Assembly (NCBI RefSeq): GCF_000686885.1
Contig: NZ_JMLU01000022.1
Coordinates: 1-62,681, forward strand
Direction: 5' to 3'
Length of the DNA stretch: 62,681 nucleotides
Source of the DNA: Flavobacterium sasangense DSM 21067
GTDB taxonomy: Bacteria > Bacteroidota > Bacteroidia > Flavobacteriales > Flavobacteriaceae
The position numbers were made by a program, and so were the translations under genes. The notes under the pieces were generated by a model. That model saw nothing but the letters and a program-made list of their open reading frames with translations, searched no databases and had not been told where the DNA came from. The first letter of the stretch is position 1, and each line of letters opens with the position of its first letter. Below are positions 9,360 to 19,236 of the stretch, piece by piece.

Positions 9360-9374
9360 TATAATCTTATTGTC

Positions 9375-9656
9375 TTAGTCAGCTAAAACAATAATCTTGT
9401 TTTCATTCATTTCGATGGTACCTGAATTAATAGGTAACCAATACGTTTGCTCATTTACTTTATTGAATTTAGAAACGAATTCTTTTTCAATTTTAATGTT
9501 TTGAGCATTGATTTTCACGTTTCCTTTTGCCAATAATGAAACAATAGGCGCGTGATTATTTAGCATTTGAAACTCACCGTTAATTCCAGGAACTGCTACC
9601 GAAGTAACTTCTCCTTTAAACAATGTAGCTTCTGGTGATACTATTTCTAAAATCAT
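9375..9656 (-). CDS. atpC: F1F0 ATP synthase epsilon subunit, short form
   Basis: Epsilon subunit of the central stalk of F1, coupling rotor movement to beta-subunit catalysis. Only 93 residues are present. They correspond to the N-terminal beta-sandwich (MILEIVSPEATLFKGEVTSVAVPGINGEFQMLNNHAPIVSLL is the recognisable block). The C-terminal two-helix domain, which in E. coli-type epsilon extends the chain to about 135 residues and inhibits ATP hydrolysis, is absent. The stop codon is followed directly by a terminator, so this is not a truncation by frameshift. Short epsilon subunits are usual in Bacteroidota as far as I know. Cotranscribed after atpD. Confidence 0.93.
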   Translation of the reverse strand: MILEIVSPEATLFKGEVTSVAVPGINGEFQMLNNHAPIVSLLAKGNVKINAQNIKIEKEFVSKFNKVNEQTYWLPINSGTIEMNENKIIVLAD

Positions 9657-9664
9657 TTTTTTAT

Positions 9665-9692
9665 GCTTTAGGCTTTAAGCTTTAGGCTTTAA
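9665..9692. repeat. 14-bp tandem repeat between atpD and atpC
   Basis: GCTTTAGGCTTTAA occurs twice in direct succession (9665-9678, 9679-9692) in the 47-base atpD-atpC spacer. Because TTAAGC and GCTTTA are near-inverted, the spacer RNA could fold weakly. Confidence 0.7.
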
Positions 9693-9703
9693 GCTATTAA
9701 AAA

Positions 9704-11218
<1,515 letters not shown>

Positions 11219-11331
11219 TTATGTATTTATTTAATAGCTAATTAATGTTGAAAAAATGATGTATTTTTCCGAGTGCAAAGATAGTTTTTTCTAAAACAAT
11301 TTTGCAATTTATTTTTTGAATTTTTTGCAAT

Positions 11332-11361
11332 AAAAAAGCGAAATCTTCCAATTTCGCTTTT
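11332..11361 (-). terminator. Terminator of the glmS operon
   Basis: AAAAGCGAAAT (11334-11344) pairs with ATTTCGCTTTT (11351-11361). The left A-run forms the U-tract of the minus-strand message. It lies 6 bases beyond the glmS stop codon. Confidence 0.88.
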
Positions 11362-11367
11362 AAAATG

Positions 11368-13215
11368 TTATTCTACAGTAACGGATTTTGCTAAATTCCT
11401 AGGCTGATCAACATTACAACCTCTAAGAACTGCAATGTGATACGATAGTAATTGTAACGGAATTGTAGTCAACAATGGTGTAAACGGTTCGTTGGTTTCT
11501 GGAATTTCAATTACGTGGTCTGCTAAAGCTTTTACTTGTGTATCTCCTTTAGTAACTACAGCAATAATTTTTCCGCTTCTTGATTTTATTTCTTGAATAT
11601 TACTTACCACTTTATCGTAATGTCCTTTGTTTGGAGCAATTACAATTACCGGCATAGATTCGTCAATCAAAGCAATTGGTCCGTGCTTCATTTCTGCTGC
11701 TGGATACCCTTCTGCGTGGATATATGAAATTTCTTTTAATTTTAATGCGCCTTCTAAAGCTACTGGGAAGTTATAACCTCTTCCTAAGTACAAACAATTT
11801 GTTGCGTCTTTGTAAATTTCGGCAATTTGTTTAGCAACATCATTAGTCAATAAAGCTTCTTGCACTTTTTCTGGTATTAATTCTAATTCCAACAAATAAC
11901 GTTGGTAATCTGAATTACTCATTGTTCCTTTTGCTTTTGCTAAACGTAGCGCTAACAAAGTAAGAATTGTAATTTGCGTAGTAAACGCTTTTGTTGAAGC
12001 TACTCCGATTTCTGGACCTGCGTGCGTGTAAGCACCTGCATGCGTTTCGCGAGAAATTGACGAACCTACTACATTACAAACTCCAAATACAAAAGCTCCG
12101 TTTTCTTTAGCTAATTTAATTGCTGCCAAAGTATCTGCCGTTTCACCAGATTGTGAAATTGCGATAACTACATCATCTTTATTAATGATTGGATTTCTAT
12201 ATCGGAATTCTGAAGCATATTCTACTTCAACTGGAATTCTTGAAAATTCTTCAATAATATATTCTGCTACTAATCCTGCGTGCCATGAAGTTCCACAAGC
12301 CACAATTAGGATTCGTTTTGCATTTAAGAATTTTTCTAAATTATCTTCAACACCTGACATTTGGATAATTCCTTTGTTTGCCAAAAGTCTTCCTCGGTAA
12401 GTATCTTTGATTACGCTTGGTTGCTCATAGATTTCTTTCATCATGAAATGATCGTAACCCCCTTTTTCAATTTGCTCCAAGTTTAATTGAAGTTCTTGAA
12501 TATAAGGATCAACCAATGAATCGTCTTTAATTTTTCTAACTTTTAATGGCTTGTGTAAACGCACAATTGCCATTTCTTCATCTTCTAAATAAATAGCGTT
12601 TGAAGTATATTCAATAAAAGGAGTAGCATCTGATGCAATAAAAAACTCATCTTCACCAATTCCAATTGCCAATGGACTACCTAAACGCGCTACAATAATT
12701 TCATCTGGTTTTTCCACGTCAATTACTGCAATCGCATAAGCTCCAATAACCTGGTTTAATGCAACTTGAACTGCTTTTCCTAGTTTACAGTTTTCTTTTT
12801 TCTTAACTTCTTCAATCAAGTTTACCAACACCTCAGTATCTGTATCCGATTTAAAAGTATAACCTCTTTTGATTAATTCTTGTTTTAATGGCTCGTAATT
12901 TTCGATGATTCCATTATGAATAATCACCAATTTTCCAGAATTTGAAAAATGTGGATGCGAATTTACGTCATTAGGAACTCCATGAGTTGCCCAACGTGTG
13001 TGTCCCATTCCTATTTTACCAATAGTCGTTTTCTCGCTTTCCGCTTTAGCTTCAAGGTCAGAAACTTTTCCTTTGGTTTTTGATAATTTTAAATCTTTTC
13101 CATCATATAATACAATACCGGCACTATCGTAACCTCTGTATTCTAAACGATGTAATCCTTTAATAATTACAGGATACGCATCTCTATGACCAATATAACC
13201 TACAATTCCACACAT
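11368..13215 (-). CDS. glmS: Glutamine--fructose-6-phosphate aminotransferase (isomerizing)
   Basis: Makes glucosamine 6-phosphate from fructose 6-phosphate and glutamine, the first step toward UDP-GlcNAc for peptidoglycan and LPS. The 615 residues start MCGIVGYIG, exposing the Cys nucleophile of the class II glutamine amidotransferase domain (about 1-240). Two SIS sugar-isomerase domains follow, with ACGTSWHAG and SQSGETADT in the first. The chain ends with the conserved NLAKSVTVE. It is the last gene of a three-gene operon, 6 bases after the DUF4270 gene. No room exists for a glmS ribozyme. Confidence 0.97.
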   Translation of the reverse strand: MCGIVGYIGHRDAYPVIIKGLHRLEYRGYDSAGIVLYDGKDLKLSKTKGKVSDLEAKAESEKTTIGKIGMGHTRWATHGVPNDVNSHPHFSNSGKLVIIHNGIIENYEPLKQELIKRGYTFKSDTDTEVLVNLIEEVKKKENCKLGKAVQVALNQVIGAYAIAVIDVEKPDEIIVARLGSPLAIGIGEDEFFIASDATPFIEYTSNAIYLEDEEMAIVRLHKPLKVRKIKDDSLVDPYIQELQLNLEQIEKGGYDHFMMKEIYEQPSVIKDTYRGRLLANKGIIQMSGVEDNLEKFLNAKRILIVACGTSWHAGLVAEYIIEEFSRIPVEVEYASEFRYRNPIINKDDVVIAISQSGETADTLAAIKLAKENGAFVFGVCNVVGSSISRETHAGAYTHAGPEIGVASTKAFTTQITILTLLALRLAKAKGTMSNSDYQRYLLELELIPEKVQEALLTNDVAKQIAEIYKDATNCLYLGRGYNFPVALEGALKLKEISYIHAEGYPAAEMKHGPIALIDESMPVIVIAPNKGHYDKVVSNIQEIKSRSGKIIAVVTKGDTQVKALADHVIEIPETNEPFTPLLTTIPLQLLSYHIAVLRGCNVDQPRNLAKSVTVE

Positions 13216-13221
13216 ATAATA

Positions 13222-14877
13222 CTAGTTAGGTTTAGTATAATAAATTTTTAATTTCAATTTTTTATCTTCAGGAACATTAACATGATTTCCATATAAAATT
13301 GTTCCCAATGTATTTATAGCAGAAGCAAGTGGAATATTTTTTTGGATATCTGAACCAACTAAAAAAGGATATCTTAAACTAGCCGAAACAGAAAGATTAA
13401 TATTTTCAGTAACTACTAAACCCAATCTCATATCACTCTTCAAAAACTTATCTTCACTATTAATCCATTTTTTTAACTGTTCTGTTATTCTTATTTTGTA
13501 ATAGTATTGATCATTTTCTTTTACAAGAAGACCTCCATAGATAAATTTATTTTTCTTTATATCTTCTGAAACACTATTATCTACCAAATAATCATATACA
13601 AGAGTATTATCACCTGCGTTGAATAAGTAAATTCTTTTAGGCTGATCAACTCCAGTAGCAGACATATGAGTTCCGTCAACATAAAATTTAAGATACGCAT
13701 CATTAATTAGCCAATTATTAGCACGTATTTCTTCTAATTTATCCGCAATACCATTTGAGTCTGCATCATCTCCAAATAATTCAATATAAGAAACTGCACC
13801 ATCTCCGCCTTTTACATAAAGTCTTTCATCACCTGTTAACTCATTAGAATTGTTAATTCCTGTTTCATAAACTGAGCCTGAAATATCATTATCAAAGAAA
13901 TTAATTCTATTTCCTCCTAGCTTAATCTTAACACTTCTTTTTGTATTAACCGTTGAAATGGTTGAGTGATATTGAACAGTTATATATCCTCTCGAAAAAT
14001 CTAGCTTTGCTAAAACTCCAGCCTCACCACTATTCTCCTCCGCTTTAAAATACAACCCTCTAAAATAATCTTTAAAAAGACTGTTATTGATTAGATTACT
14101 TGGATTTGCTAATAACACTTTATTTTTAAAAAAATCTTTATCTAAATTGATCCACATACCTGGAACCAATTTTTCTTTTACAACTTTTTCTGCAGGATCA
14201 GTTGTAATTGCGCCTGATGAATCTAAAAAATTACCACTACCATCTGTTTTGTAAATAATAATTTCGTCTTTTTTAAATTTAAACTGACTATTCTCTTCAG
14301 TATTTGAACCGTTATTTAATTGAAAACCTGTTAAATTAGATTCAACCAAATTTTTATCATCAGAATAATACTTTTGAGAATAAGATCCAACCTCACTAGG
14401 ATTTGGATTTGGCTCAAAATCTCTGATATAATATTTATTTTCGTAAATTTTTAGATTTATAGTACTTTCAACATCGCCATAAATAGAATCTAAAGTGTAG
14501 ACATTTTCATTGTCAACAACTTTTTTAGTTGAAAAATATGGAACATATAAATAAACTGAATCATTAGGTTCAATTTCAATTTCAGTACCATAATCAGCTC
14601 TTGGAGCCACCAATTCTAATTGAGAAACAAAATTTGCAGTTGTTTTTCCAAATTTAGGATTGTTATATACACCTAGAGCATTAATAGGTAAATTATTTGC
14701 TTGTACAGCGCCTGTTCTTTTAGAAAAAGCCAACAAAGGAACATCGTCCACCGACTCTAAATCAAAATGAGGATCATCAACAAGATCAGAACCAATACTA
14801 TTAAAATCTTTGTCGCAAGAAATAATTGTAACAGCAACTGTAATTACAGAAAATATTTTAAGAAAACTTTTTTTCAT
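13222..14877 (-). CDS. DUF4270-family lipoprotein
   Basis: Exported lipoprotein of 551 residues in a Bacteroidota-specific family of unknown function. The signal peptide ends in a lipobox (TIISC, Cys at about 21), followed by DKDFNSIGSDLVDD, the usual opening of DUF4270 proteins. The rest is beta-rich and Asn/Asp-rich, with a closing KKLKLKIYYTKPN. The acidic residues right after the lipid Cys resemble the surface-export signal described for Bacteroidota lipoproteins, so the protein may face outward. It sits between a GT5-like gene and glmS with gaps of 14 and 6 bases. The link with amino-sugar supply suggests an envelope role, but this is inference only. Confidence 0.85.
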   Translation of the reverse strand: MKKSFLKIFSVITVAVTIISCDKDFNSIGSDLVDDPHFDLESVDDVPLLAFSKRTGAVQANNLPINALGVYNNPKFGKTTANFVSQLELVAPRADYGTEIEIEPNDSVYLYVPYFSTKKVVDNENVYTLDSIYGDVESTINLKIYENKYYIRDFEPNPNPSEVGSYSQKYYSDDKNLVESNLTGFQLNNGSNTEENSQFKFKKDEIIIYKTDGSGNFLDSSGAITTDPAEKVVKEKLVPGMWINLDKDFFKNKVLLANPSNLINNSLFKDYFRGLYFKAEENSGEAGVLAKLDFSRGYITVQYHSTISTVNTKRSVKIKLGGNRINFFDNDISGSVYETGINNSNELTGDERLYVKGGDGAVSYIELFGDDADSNGIADKLEEIRANNWLINDAYLKFYVDGTHMSATGVDQPKRIYLFNAGDNTLVYDYLVDNSVSEDIKKNKFIYGGLLVKENDQYYYKIRITEQLKKWINSEDKFLKSDMRLGLVVTENINLSVSASLRYPFLVGSDIQKNIPLASAINTLGTILYGNHVNVPEDKKLKLKIYYTKPN

Positions 14878-14891
14878 AGCCGAAAACCCTT

Positions 14892-15698
14892 TTATAATAC
14901 GTGATTTTTAATAAACGAAGTATATACTTCTTTAATTGTGTCTTTTGATGCGAAAGGTAAAAAAGGTTTGTTTGAACTTTCTATAAATTTTGTTAAAGTT
15001 GGAGACAACACTTCAGAACCCGCAACTACAGCATCGGAATGCATAATTGAAACCTTCATTAAGTTCTCATAAGTAGGTGATGCTAAATCTGAAACAGCAT
15101 CTTTATTAATATTATCAAATAATACTTTATTGATAAATTCTTTATCTAATTCTCCTTCAAAACCTTGTTCGTAAACCGATGAAATAATTTTTGTTTCCGC
15201 AAAAATACCTTCATCTTTATAATAATGTTTCAAATAAACTGGTAACATTGCTGCCATCCAACCGTGAACATGAATTACATCTGGAACCCAATTTAATTTC
15301 TTAACGGTTTCAACTACTCCTTTGGCGAAGAAAATAGCTCTTTCGTCATTATCAGGATATAAAACACCTTCTTCGTCTGAAAAAGTTGCTTTTCTTTTGA
15401 AATATTCGTCATTATCAATAAAATAAACTTGAATTCGCTCTTTGGGAATTGAAGCTACTTTAATAATTAGAGGCATATCCATATCATTTACCACCAAATT
15501 CATCCCTGATAAACGAATAACTTCGTGTAATTGATGTCTTCTTTCGTTAATATTACCATATCTAGGCATAAAAATTCGTATTTGACCGCCTAAATCATTA
15601 ATCATTTTTGGCATTTCATACGATTGTAACGATACTTCATTTTCAGCTAAATAAGGCACCACTTCAGATGATACATACAATATCCTCTTGTCTTCCAT
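14892..15698 (-). CDS. Half-size glycogen/starch synthase-like (GT5) protein
   Basis: A 268-residue relative of the N-terminal half of ADP-glucose glycogen synthase. The opening ILYVSSEVVPYLAENE and IRIFMPRYGNINERRHQLHEV match the GT5 N-terminal Rossmann domain, and DVIHVHGWMAAMLPVYLKHYY matches its middle part. The chain then stops. The second Rossmann domain, with the nucleotide-sugar-binding and catalytic residues, is missing. The KTGG-type ADP-glucose loop expected after the first strand is replaced by AENEVSLQ. It is therefore unlikely to make glycogen. The complete frame and tight operon with DUF4270 and glmS argue for a retained, different role rather than decay. Such short proteins recur in Flavobacteriaceae as far as I recall. 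Confidence 0.85.
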   Translation of the reverse strand: MEDKRILYVSSEVVPYLAENEVSLQSYEMPKMINDLGGQIRIFMPRYGNINERRHQLHEVIRLSGMNLVVNDMDMPLIIKVASIPKERIQVYFIDNDEYFKRKATFSDEEGVLYPDNDERAIFFAKGVVETVKKLNWVPDVIHVHGWMAAMLPVYLKHYYKDEGIFAETKIISSVYEQGFEGELDKEFINKVLFDNINKDAVSDLASPTYENLMKVSIMHSDAVVAGSEVLSPTLTKFIESSNKPFLPFASKDTIKEVYTSFIKNHVL

Positions 15699-15805
15699 AA
15701 TGTATTCTAGTTAATTAATGTTTTAAAAAACCTTGCAAAATTACAAAATTTTATGGATTTATCCACTAAAATAGTAAGTTTGCACCTGAAATAACAAAGT
15801 AGAAA

Positions 15806-16654
15806 ATGCTCATTTTTAACAAAAAGTCCGATTTAAGCGCTTTTTTAAGCCCATTAATCAAACAAAATAAATCCATTGGATTTGTTCCTACAATGGGAGC
15901 ATTACATCAAGGACACCTATCGTTACTTAAAAATTCGCTTTCTGAAAACGATGTAACAGTAATGAGTATTTTTGTAAATCCAACGCAATTTAACAATGCT
16001 GAAGATTTAGATAAATATCCAAGAACTTTGGAACGCGATGTGCAAATCATGCAAGATTTAAGCAACAACATCATCGTTTATGCACCAGAAGTAGCCGATA
16101 TTTATGAAGGAAACACTGTTTCTGAAAGTTTCAATTACGATGGTTTAGAAAATCAAATGGAAGGGAAACACCGACCAGGACATTTTGATGGCGTAGGAAC
16201 TATTGTGAAACGTCTTTTCGAAATTGTTCAACCGAACAAAGCTTATTTTGGCGAGAAAGATTTTCAACAATTACAAATTGTAAAAAAATTAGTTTCAAAA
16301 CATAACATTCCAGTTGAAGTTATTGGTTGCCCCATTCATAGAGAAGCAAATGGATTAGCTATGAGTTCTCGTAACGAAAGACTATCAGAATCTTCAAGAG
16401 AAAAAGCAGCGGTAATTTATCAAATTTTAAATACAGCTAAAGATTTTTTCCAAAGCCATTCAGCGGAAGAAACCACAACATTTGTAGAAAAAGAATTCGA
16501 AAAACATCCTGAATTTCAATTGGAATATTTCGAAATCGCCGATGAAGCAACACTTTTACCCGTTTCTGAAAAAGAATCAAATAAAAAATATCGCGGATTT
16601 ATCGCCATTTTCATTGAGAATATCAGATTAATTGATAATATTTCACTAAATTAA
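15806..16654 (+). CDS. panC: Pantothenate synthetase
   Basis: Joins pantoate and beta-alanine with ATP to make pantothenate (vitamin B5) for coenzyme A. The 282 residues carry the ATP-binding HIGH-like motif in [16 protein letters not shown], the pantoate-site segment [20 protein letters not shown], and the KMSKS-like [19 protein letters not shown] box at 15775-15782 is a likely -7 promoter element. It leads the run panC-panD-flippase-esterase-radA, all on the plus strand with small gaps. It is divergent from the GT5-DUF4270-glmS operon. Confidence 0.97.
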   Translation: MLIFNKKSDLSAFLSPLIKQNKSIGFVPTMGALHQGHLSLLKNSLSENDVTVMSIFVNPTQFNNAEDLDKYPRTLERDVQIMQDLSNNIIVYAPEVADIYEGNTVSESFNYDGLENQMEGKHRPGHFDGVGTIVKRLFEIVQPNKAYFGEKDFQQLQIVKKLVSKHNIPVEVIGCPIHREANGLAMSSRNERLSESSREKAAVIYQILNTAKDFFQSHSAEETTTFVEKEFEKHPEFQLEYFEIADEATLLPVSEKESNKKYRGFIAIFIENIRLIDNISLN

Positions 16655-16663
16655 TTACCTTTG
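16632..16663 (+). promoter_or_regulatory. Internal promoter candidate directly before panD
   Basis: TTG at 16632-16634 and TACCTTTG at 16656-16663 are separated by 21 bases, a good Flavobacterium promoter match. It straddles the panC stop codon. Transcription would start about at the panD ATG (16668), giving a leaderless message. Confidence 0.5.
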
Positions 16664-16667
16664 CATC

Positions 16668-17018
16668 ATGCAAATTCAAGTAGTAAAATCGAAAATTCAT
16701 AGAGTAACCGTAACGGGTGCCGATTTGAATTACATAGGAAGTATCACCATTGACGAAGCCTTAATGGAAGCGTCTAACATTATTGAAGGTGAAAAAGTAC
16801 AAATCGTTAACATTAATAATGGCGAACGATTAGAAACATATGCTATCAAAGGACCAAGAAACACAGGCGAAATCACATTGAACGGACCTGCTGCTCGTAA
16901 AGTGCACCGTGGCGACATCATAATCATTATTTCTTACGGAATTATGGACTTTGAAGAAGCTAAAAAATTCAAACCTACTTTAGTTTTTCCTAACGAGAAA
17001 GATAACTCTTTAACGTAG
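16668..17018 (+). CDS. panD: Aspartate 1-decarboxylase
   Basis: Pyruvoyl-dependent enzyme that makes beta-alanine from aspartate, the other substrate of PanC. The 116 residues begin [29 protein letters not shown]. Self-cleavage is expected at the Gly-Ser bond in YIGSIT (residues 24-25), where Ser25 becomes the pyruvoyl group. The family block [12 protein letters not shown] and the ending [20 protein letters not shown] are intact. The gene starts 13 bases after panC and ends one base before the next start codon. Regulation may include its own promoter, described separately. Confidence 0.97.
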   Translation: MQIQVVKSKIHRVTVTGADLNYIGSITIDEALMEASNIIEGEKVQIVNINNGERLETYAIKGPRNTGEITLNGPAARKVHRGDIIIIISYGIMDFEEAKKFKPTLVFPNEKDNSLT

Positions 17019-17019
17019 T

Positions 17020-17982
17020 TTGAAAACGCCAATCCGAAAAATTTTAAGCTTAATAATTCCTTTATTCATAGGATTGGGGATCATGTATTATCAATTTAGT
17101 ACTATGACGACCGAGCAAATAGAAAAAACAAAAATCAGCTTTCTAAAAGCCGACTACTTTTATATTTTCCTATCGCTTTTCATAGCTTTATTCGGTTATT
17201 GGTCTAGAGCATATCGTTGGAAATACGCCTTACAACATTTGGGTTACAAAACTAAATTTAGTAATGATTTAATGACGGTTTGCGTTTCTTATTTGGTTAA
17301 TTTAACTATCCCACGTTCCGGTGAAATTTCAAGAGCAGCTCTTTTAAAAAAATATGAAGACGTACCTTTTGACAAAGCTTTTGGAACAGTAGTTGCCGAA
17401 CGAATTGTTGATATGCTTATCTTTTTACTTTTTTTAGCAATTGGATTCGTTTTACAATTTGATACAATATACCAATTTTTACTTGAAAATGGCGTAAAAT
17501 TCGAAACGCTAATTTGGCTTTCAATCGCAGGATTTATATTATTTGTTCTTTTTGTTTTAATTTGGATTTATGCCGAATGGAACATCATTTTAAAACTAAA
17601 ACAAAAACTTTCTGGCTTAATCGAGGGCATGCAAAGCATCTTAAAAATGAAAGATAAATGGAATTACATTTTTCATTCTTTTTTCATTTGGTTTTCTTAC
17701 CTGATGATGTTTTACGTTACCATTTTTGCGTTACCAGAAACCGCAAATATTAGTTTTGACATTGTGGTTATGGGATTTATTTTTGGAACACTTGCTGTTG
17801 GTTTTTCTAATGGCGGACTTGGAGCATATCCTTTAGCAATATCAACTGTTTTATTGTTGTATGGAATACCAGAAGAAACAGGCGCTGCTTTTGGGTACTT
17901 GGTTTGGACGTCACAAACAGTTTTAACCATTTTCTTAGGATTATTATCTTATTTGCTTTTACCTATTTTAAATAAAAAATAA
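17020..17982 (+). CDS. Flippase-like membrane protein (lysylphosphatidylglycerol synthase TM region family, UPF0104)
   Basis: Polytopic inner-membrane protein of 320 residues with about seven or eight hydrophobic segments. It matches the membrane half of MprF-type proteins: SRAYRWKYALQHLGY, VNLTIPRSGEISRAALLKKYE and FGTVVAERIVDMLIFLLFL are typical family blocks. It has no soluble lysyl-transferase domain, so it probably moves or handles a lipid rather than making lysyl-PG. The chosen start is a TTG one base after the panD stop codon; no in-frame ATG exists before the first helix. Its grouping with panCD is conserved in Flavobacteriaceae as far as I recall, with no known functional reason. Confidence 0.85.
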   Translation: MKTPIRKILSLIIPLFIGLGIMYYQFSTMTTEQIEKTKISFLKADYFYIFLSLFIALFGYWSRAYRWKYALQHLGYKTKFSNDLMTVCVSYLVNLTIPRSGEISRAALLKKYEDVPFDKAFGTVVAERIVDMLIFLLFLAIGFVLQFDTIYQFLLENGVKFETLIWLSIAGFILFVLFVLIWIYAEWNIILKLKQKLSGLIEGMQSILKMKDKWNYIFHSFFIWFSYLMMFYVTIFALPETANISFDIVVMGFIFGTLAVGFSNGGLGAYPLAISTVLLLYGIPEETGAAFGYLVWTSQTVLTIFLGLLSYLLLPILNKK

Positions 17983-18021
17983 ATTAGTAAATTGCTAATC
18001 TATTTAACCAAACTATTTAAA

Positions 18022-19230
18022 ATGAAAACCAAACTTTTCCTTTTTGCTTTATTGGTATCGTCATGCTTATTTGCACAACGCACACCAGAAACTATCGAAT
18101 CTAAAAAATTAGGCACAAGAACTTTTACAGTTGTAACGCCAGCATCATACGCTACTAGTCCAGAAAAAAGCTACCCAACTTTGTTAGTTTTAGATGGAGA
18201 ATATCTACTAGATCCATTTGAAGGAATTTTAAAATACGGCGCTTATTGGGATGATTTACCCGAAATGATTATCATCGCCGTAAATCAAAACAATGGAGAA
18301 ACTCGTTTTGCAGATAGCGAATTTGACCAAGCTGGATTTCCTTCTGGTACAGGAGCAAATTTCTTTGAATTCATTGGACAAGAACTATATCCATATGTAG
18401 ATAAAAAATACCGCACCATTCCTTTCCGAATGATTGCTGGTCATGACACAACTGCAGGTTTCTTGAACTTTTATTTATACAAAGACAACCCAATTTTCAA
18501 TGCTTATATTTCATTAGCTCCAGAAATGGCTCCAGAAATGGAAAAACGTGTAGCAGAACGTTTAGCTAAAACAATCAAACCCGTTTTCTATTATCAAGCT
18601 ACAGGCGAAGGTGATTTAAAAGAAATCAACGAAAAAGCAGCAGAATTAGACGCAAATATTAAAGCCGTTCCAAATGCTACATTTAAATATCAAAACGATG
18701 CTTTCAAAGGTGCTTCTCATTATTCTTTAGTAGCAAAAGCTATCCCAAATGCAATTTATTTTATTTTTGATGGATACCAACCGATTTCAATGGTAGAATT
18801 TCAGGATAAAATTCTAAAATTAGATGCTGGATATACAGATTATTTAGTAGCGAAATACGACGAATTAGAAAAACGTTTCGGTTTTAAAATGAAACCAAGA
18901 TTATCTGATTTTAAAGCTATCGAAGCCGCAATCATGAAAAACAAAGCTTACAATGAATTATTAACTTTGAGTGATTATGCTAATAAACATTATCCAAAAA
19001 CTACTTTAGGAACTTATCACGAAGCTTTATATTATGAAAAAACAGGTAATTACAAGAGAGCTATTAAAACCTATCAAAGAGCTTTCACGCAAGAGCCAAT
19101 TCGTGAAATAACTAAAGATTTCATGTTGAACCGTGCAGAAGCTTTAAAAGGAAAACCAGATAAACCAACTGAAGAAGCACCAGCGGAAGTTCCAGCTGAA
19201 ACTCCAACAGAAGAAAAAAAACAAGAATAA
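18022..19230 (+). CDS. Exported alpha/beta-hydrolase of the esterase D/Fes type with TPR-like tail
   Basis: Predicted periplasmic or secreted hydrolase of 402 residues. The ATG at 18022 is preferred over an upstream TTG because it begins a clean signal peptide (MKTKLFLFALLVSSCLFAQ). An esterase-like domain (about 25-260) opens LLVLDGEYLLDPFEGILKYGAYWDDLPEMIIIAVNQ. The nucleophile elbow, usually GxSxGG, reads GHDTTAG, so the catalytic Ser appears replaced and the activity is doubtful. A helical TPR-like region (about 280-385) follows, then a Pro/Glu-rich tail. It belongs to the panC-to-radA run. Substrate unknown. Confidence 0.8.
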   Translation: MKTKLFLFALLVSSCLFAQRTPETIESKKLGTRTFTVVTPASYATSPEKSYPTLLVLDGEYLLDPFEGILKYGAYWDDLPEMIIIAVNQNNGETRFADSEFDQAGFPSGTGANFFEFIGQELYPYVDKKYRTIPFRMIAGHDTTAGFLNFYLYKDNPIFNAYISLAPEMAPEMEKRVAERLAKTIKPVFYYQATGEGDLKEINEKAAELDANIKAVPNATFKYQNDAFKGASHYSLVAKAIPNAIYFIFDGYQPISMVEFQDKILKLDAGYTDYLVAKYDELEKRFGFKMKPRLSDFKAIEAAIMKNKAYNELLTLSDYANKHYPKTTLGTYHEALYYEKTGNYKRAIKTYQRAFTQEPIREITKDFMLNRAEALKGKPDKPTEEAPAEVPAETPTEEKKQE

Positions 19231-19236
19231 AACCAA

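Noticed and set aside
13216..13221. glmS ribozyme
   Set aside because: Only 6 bases separate glmS from the preceding gene.
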